From Streptomyces seoulensis (GTDB lineage Bacteria > Actinomycetota > Actinomycetes > Streptomycetales > Streptomycetaceae): a stretch of DNA of 64,000 nt. This document shows, piece by piece, positions 61,345 through 64,000 of the stretch. The notes under the pieces are model-generated. The model did not search any database and was not told where the DNA came from. It saw only the letters and a program-made list of their open reading frames with translations. The translations under genes were made by a program, and so were the position numbers. How positions within the stretch are numbered: the first letter of the stretch is position 1; each line of letters opens with the position of its first letter. The stretch is from positions 6,900,353 through 6,964,352 of the forward strand of contig CP054936.1 of NCBI GenBank assembly GCA_013364255.1, read 5' to 3'.

Positions 61345-63555
61345 ACTGGCCGGCGAGCAGTCGGCTCGCGATGTGGCGGACGCCGTCGCGGAGCGACTGG
61401 CCGAAGGACAGGGTGAGCCCGTCGACCTCCGCAGCGACTGCAGGTGGTCGGAGAAGCCGAGTTCTACGTCGGCGGCCTTCTTGTCGGCGAGTCCGTAGGC
61501 CTGCTTGAAGGCGGCCTTGATGTTCTCTGGTCCGGCAGCTCGTCCTCGTCCGCGACGTTGCCGAAGACGACCTCGACGCTGCGCTCGGTGCCTCGCCGCA
61601 CGAACTGGAGTTGGTCGACCAACTGGCCCTCGCTGACGTCGGGTTCCTCGACGAGGATGCGCCGGGCGAGGGCCTGGCGATTGCCGGGGTTGTCGTTGAC
61701 GTTGGCGTTGGCGATCACCGAGTCGACGTCGACGCCGGACAGTTCGAGCCGCACGCCCGGGTTGGCCTCGGTGCCGGCCTCCTTGATCTCGGGGAACCGA
61801 CCCGCCCACTCGGCGATCTCGTTGTCCAGGATGCCGTACTCGCGCCCCGGGATCGGAGCGGTGACCGAGCCGTAGTTCAGTGCGGACAGGCGGCGGATGG
61901 TCAGGTCGGACAGGGCGGGGACGCTCGGGGCGAGCGCCGACAGCAGCAGGGTGCCGATGATCCGGTTGTCCCCGGTGAACTGCTTGATTCGGGTTCGTGG
62001 CGTGGGGTTGGTGACGCTGTCGGGACGGTTCGCGTACTGCTCGACGTCCTCCTCCGTCACGCTGTGAGGTAGGGCCGCAGCTTGGTCCGGTACAGCTTGT
62101 CGGCTGCCTCGAAGACCACCTTCAGGCTGTCGATGAACGGCTTGTCGCCGCCCGCCGTGATCAGCGGATACAGGTCGCCGACCGGGATCAGGTCGGCCAG
62201 CCGCAGTTCGGCACGGTGGTCGGCGAGGAGCTGCCCCATCAGCTTCATGCCGGTCCGGTTGCGCTGGTGCGCGGAGGAGACGTGCACGAGGGTGTCCATG
62301 AACGCCGGTGAGAACGGGTGCGTCAGCCGGAAGCTCTCCTCGTCCGCGCCGACGCCTTCCGCCCCGCGGTCGGACCCCAGAAGCGTGTCCCACACCCCCT
62401 GGCGGATCTTGCGGGTCTTGTCGAACTCTGCCTCGACGAGGGCGGCGGCCTCCGCGTCCTTCGGCTTGAGCAGCCGGGCATGGGCGACCTGGGGGAGGTT
62501 GCGGTCCTCCAGGGTGATCTTGTCGAAGCGGCCGGAGGCCAGGTTGAGCGTGTCCTGGATGGACGCCTCCGCGGCCCCCGACATCTCCTCGCCGACCAGC
62601 TCGCGCAGGTCGCGCTGGCGGGCGATGAAGGAGATGACCGGGACGGCGCGGCGGGCGTCGCCGCCCTACACGAAGTTGGTGATCTTGCCGGCTTCCCGAG
62701 CCACGAACTTCTGGTCGTGGATGAGGGTGGCCAGCCAGCGGATCAGCTCGTCCATGAAGGGGATGAACCCGTCGTAACCGAGCGACTTGGCGTGCTCGGC
62801 GATTACGGACAGCCCGGCGTCCAGCGAGATGAACCCAGCAGGTGGGTGCTCGCTTCCTGGACGAGACGCGCCCGCAGCTCGGCAGGCGTGGACGGGCTGA
62901 CCAGGTTGAGCGCCTGCCCGCCCTCGTGGACCTCCTCGGCGTCCAGCGCGGTGTCGAGCAGTCCGGGCGACCAGCCGAACGCCTCACCCCACTCGTCCTC
63001 CTCGTCCGCCCCGCCGTTGTCCGGCGAGGTGAGTCCTCCGATCACGGCCGCGTCGCCCATGCGGGAGCGCATCGCCCGGATGTCCTCGAACAGGGCGTCA
63101 GTCCGGCACACCTGCGGCGTCGGCGCCTGAGGGTGCAGCTTCTTGACGTGGCTGACGTAGCCGCCGAGGACCCGCTGCTCCAGTGCCTTCGCCCCGAGCA
63201 TGTGGTACGGCACGAGCAGGAACCGCTTGCCCTCCGTGCCAGCCACTCGTGCTTGGTGAGCACCGGGTCGAGGTCGGTGCGGGCGCGGGCCGCCGGGTTG
63301 CCGCTGAGCAGGGCGTGCAGCACGGCCATGAAGTGCGACTTACCGGAACCGAACGAGCCGTGCAGGTAGGCCGCCTTCGACGTGCGGCCGTCGAGCGCGG
63401 CCCGGATCAGCCCCAGCGCCTCGTCGAAGTTCTCCAGTAGCCGCTCCGTGACCACTGGTCGCGCAGCGCGCGCTCGGCGCCCTCGGGCGTCGTCGCCTCC
63501 GAGAGCTGGAGGGCGAAGTCCGACGTGGAGATGGACTCCTTGATGTCGATCTGCC
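61345..63555 (-). pseudogene. broken PglY/BrxC-like phage-resistance ATPase
   Basis: Consecutive frames join into one P-loop protein: ALRDQ-VVTERLLENFDEALG, Walker A HGSFGSGKSHFMAVLHALL, FLLVPYHMLGAKALEQRVLGG, FIPFMDELIRWLATL, VISFIARQRDLREL, DNRIIGTLLLSAL, and DHLQSLREVDGLTLSFGQSL. This resembles PglY of the Streptomyces Pgl system (BrxC-like in BREX). Frame changes occur near 63458, 63240, 62838, 62065, 61537 and 61431; each is a one-base loss, plus an in-frame TAG at 62668-62666. The 3' end is cut by the transposase remnant. Its partners (PglW, X, Z) are not in this window. Confidence 0.72.
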
Positions 63556-63558
63556 CGA

Positions 63559-64000
63559 CTACACGAGCGCGGGCGCCTCCACCCCGGACGAGGGGTGCAC
63601 CAGCGAGCGCAGTTTCTCCCGTGTCTCCGGGTCCGTCGAGTAGACGATCGTGCCGACCATGCCCCGCGTCAGCAGCACCTTGTAGGTGTTGCGGATGAGC
63701 CGGTTGATCTCGCTCTCCAGTGTGGCCTTTGTAAAGATGGGGTCCTTGGACGCGGATCGGTCCACGACCCAGTGGTCAGTACGCCACACCAGGTCGGGGC
63801 CGATGATCACGCCGGACCAGTCGTACTCGAAACCCTGCGCGGTGTAGACGCAGCCGACTTGGCCGAATCCTTCCGGTTCCGTGGCCCACAGAGGTGCCGG
63901 CGGGGCCCCGAACACGGACCGGTCGCCGTACACGTTCCACGGCCGTGCCCAGTCGCCGATGACGACGTCGGTGGGAAGCGCCGTCATCTCCGGGGTGACC
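63559..64000 (-). CDS. DUF2075 (Schlafen-type helicase-like) protein, C-terminal part
   Basis: The last 146 residues of a protein that continues beyond the window. The sequence CVYTAQGFEYDWSGVIIGPDL, a second block NRLIRNTYKVLLTRGM and VGTIVYSTDPETREKL are typical of the C-terminal helicase motifs of DUF2075 proteins. No frame changes occur in this stretch. It ends 4 bases before the presumed PglY-like gene, so the two were probably one operon in a defence locus. A nucleic-acid helicase or nuclease role is likely, but unproven. Confidence 0.75.
   Translation of the reverse strand, partial: VTPEMTALPTDVVIGDWARPWNVYGDRSVFGAPPAPLWATEPEGFGQVGCVYTAQGFEYDWSGVIIGPDLVWRTDHWVVDRSASKDPIFTKATLESEINRLIRNTYKVLLTRGMVGTIVYSTDPETREKLRSLVHPSSGVEAPALV

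Overview
The window reads as chromosomal DNA of a Streptomyces. It has very high GC, GTG and TTG starts, ATGA/GTGA gene overlaps, several apparently leaderless genes, and families typical of the genus (SepH, CutRS, DUF4193, DUF3710, DUF5998, N-terminal-GNAT acetyltransferase). From memory, the gene order follows the S. coelicolor segment from parE (about SCO5822) to the KimA-like permease (about SCO5876), so most of it is core chromosome. All family calls come from reading the translations; no database was searched.

Layout. (1) 0.5-5.2 kb: topoisomerase IV subunit B, then an overlapping operon of a membrane protein, a histidine kinase and a LuxR-type response regulator, preceded by 11-bp-spaced TCCACCC repeats. 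(2) 5.3-13 kb: a transport module with a DUF485/sodium-solute symporter pair and an SsuABC-type ABC transporter; the ABC genes lie between the two halves of a CitAB/DcuSR-like two-component system. (3) 13.2-16.8 kb: a thioredoxin-like ferredoxin-family protein with an iron box at its start, then a divergent pair of citrate-synthase-family genes, one with an N-terminal DNA-binding domain. (4) 17-27.6 kb: two small hypotheticals, a CobW-type GTPase, topoisomerase IV subunit A, a tandem M16 peptidase pair, a ydaO (c-di-AMP) riboswitch ahead of a secreted M23 peptidase, a GntR regulator, and HPr with a DasR site. (5) 27.8-42.6 kb: lysine acetyltransferase, DUF5998, phosphodiesterase-like protein, thymidine kinase, VOC protein, sulfurtransferase, SepH, an envelope protein behind a possible ECF-sigma promoter, FAD-linked lactone oxidase, MFS exporter, coproporphyrin ferrochelatase and inositol monophosphatase. 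(6) 42.7-60.8 kb: CutRS, DUF4193, DUF3093, thioesterase, dUTPase, DUF3710, a lone ABC ATPase, KdpDE, OB-fold and DUF3159 proteins, two TrkA/RCK potassium-channel regulators, a 37-residue membrane protein, a KimA-type potassium importer and a TrmA-like RNA methyltransferase. Much of this block also seems ordered as in Mycobacterium. (7) 60.8-64 kb: an accessory junction with an IS481-type transposase remnant, a broken PglY/BrxC-like phage-resistance ATPase and the C-terminal end of a DUF2075 helicase-like protein.

How it fits together. Region 6 concentrates potassium and osmotic control (KdpDE, RCK pair, KimA). The ydaO riboswitch in region 4 would tie cell-wall hydrolysis to c-di-AMP, the second messenger that controls potassium uptake in other Gram-positive bacteria. 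Region 2 looks like a self-contained sense-and-import unit for a small organic anion. The most unusual part is region 7: all six frame changes in the PglY-like gene are losses of one base in short G/C runs, which could be real decay or a consensus artefact.
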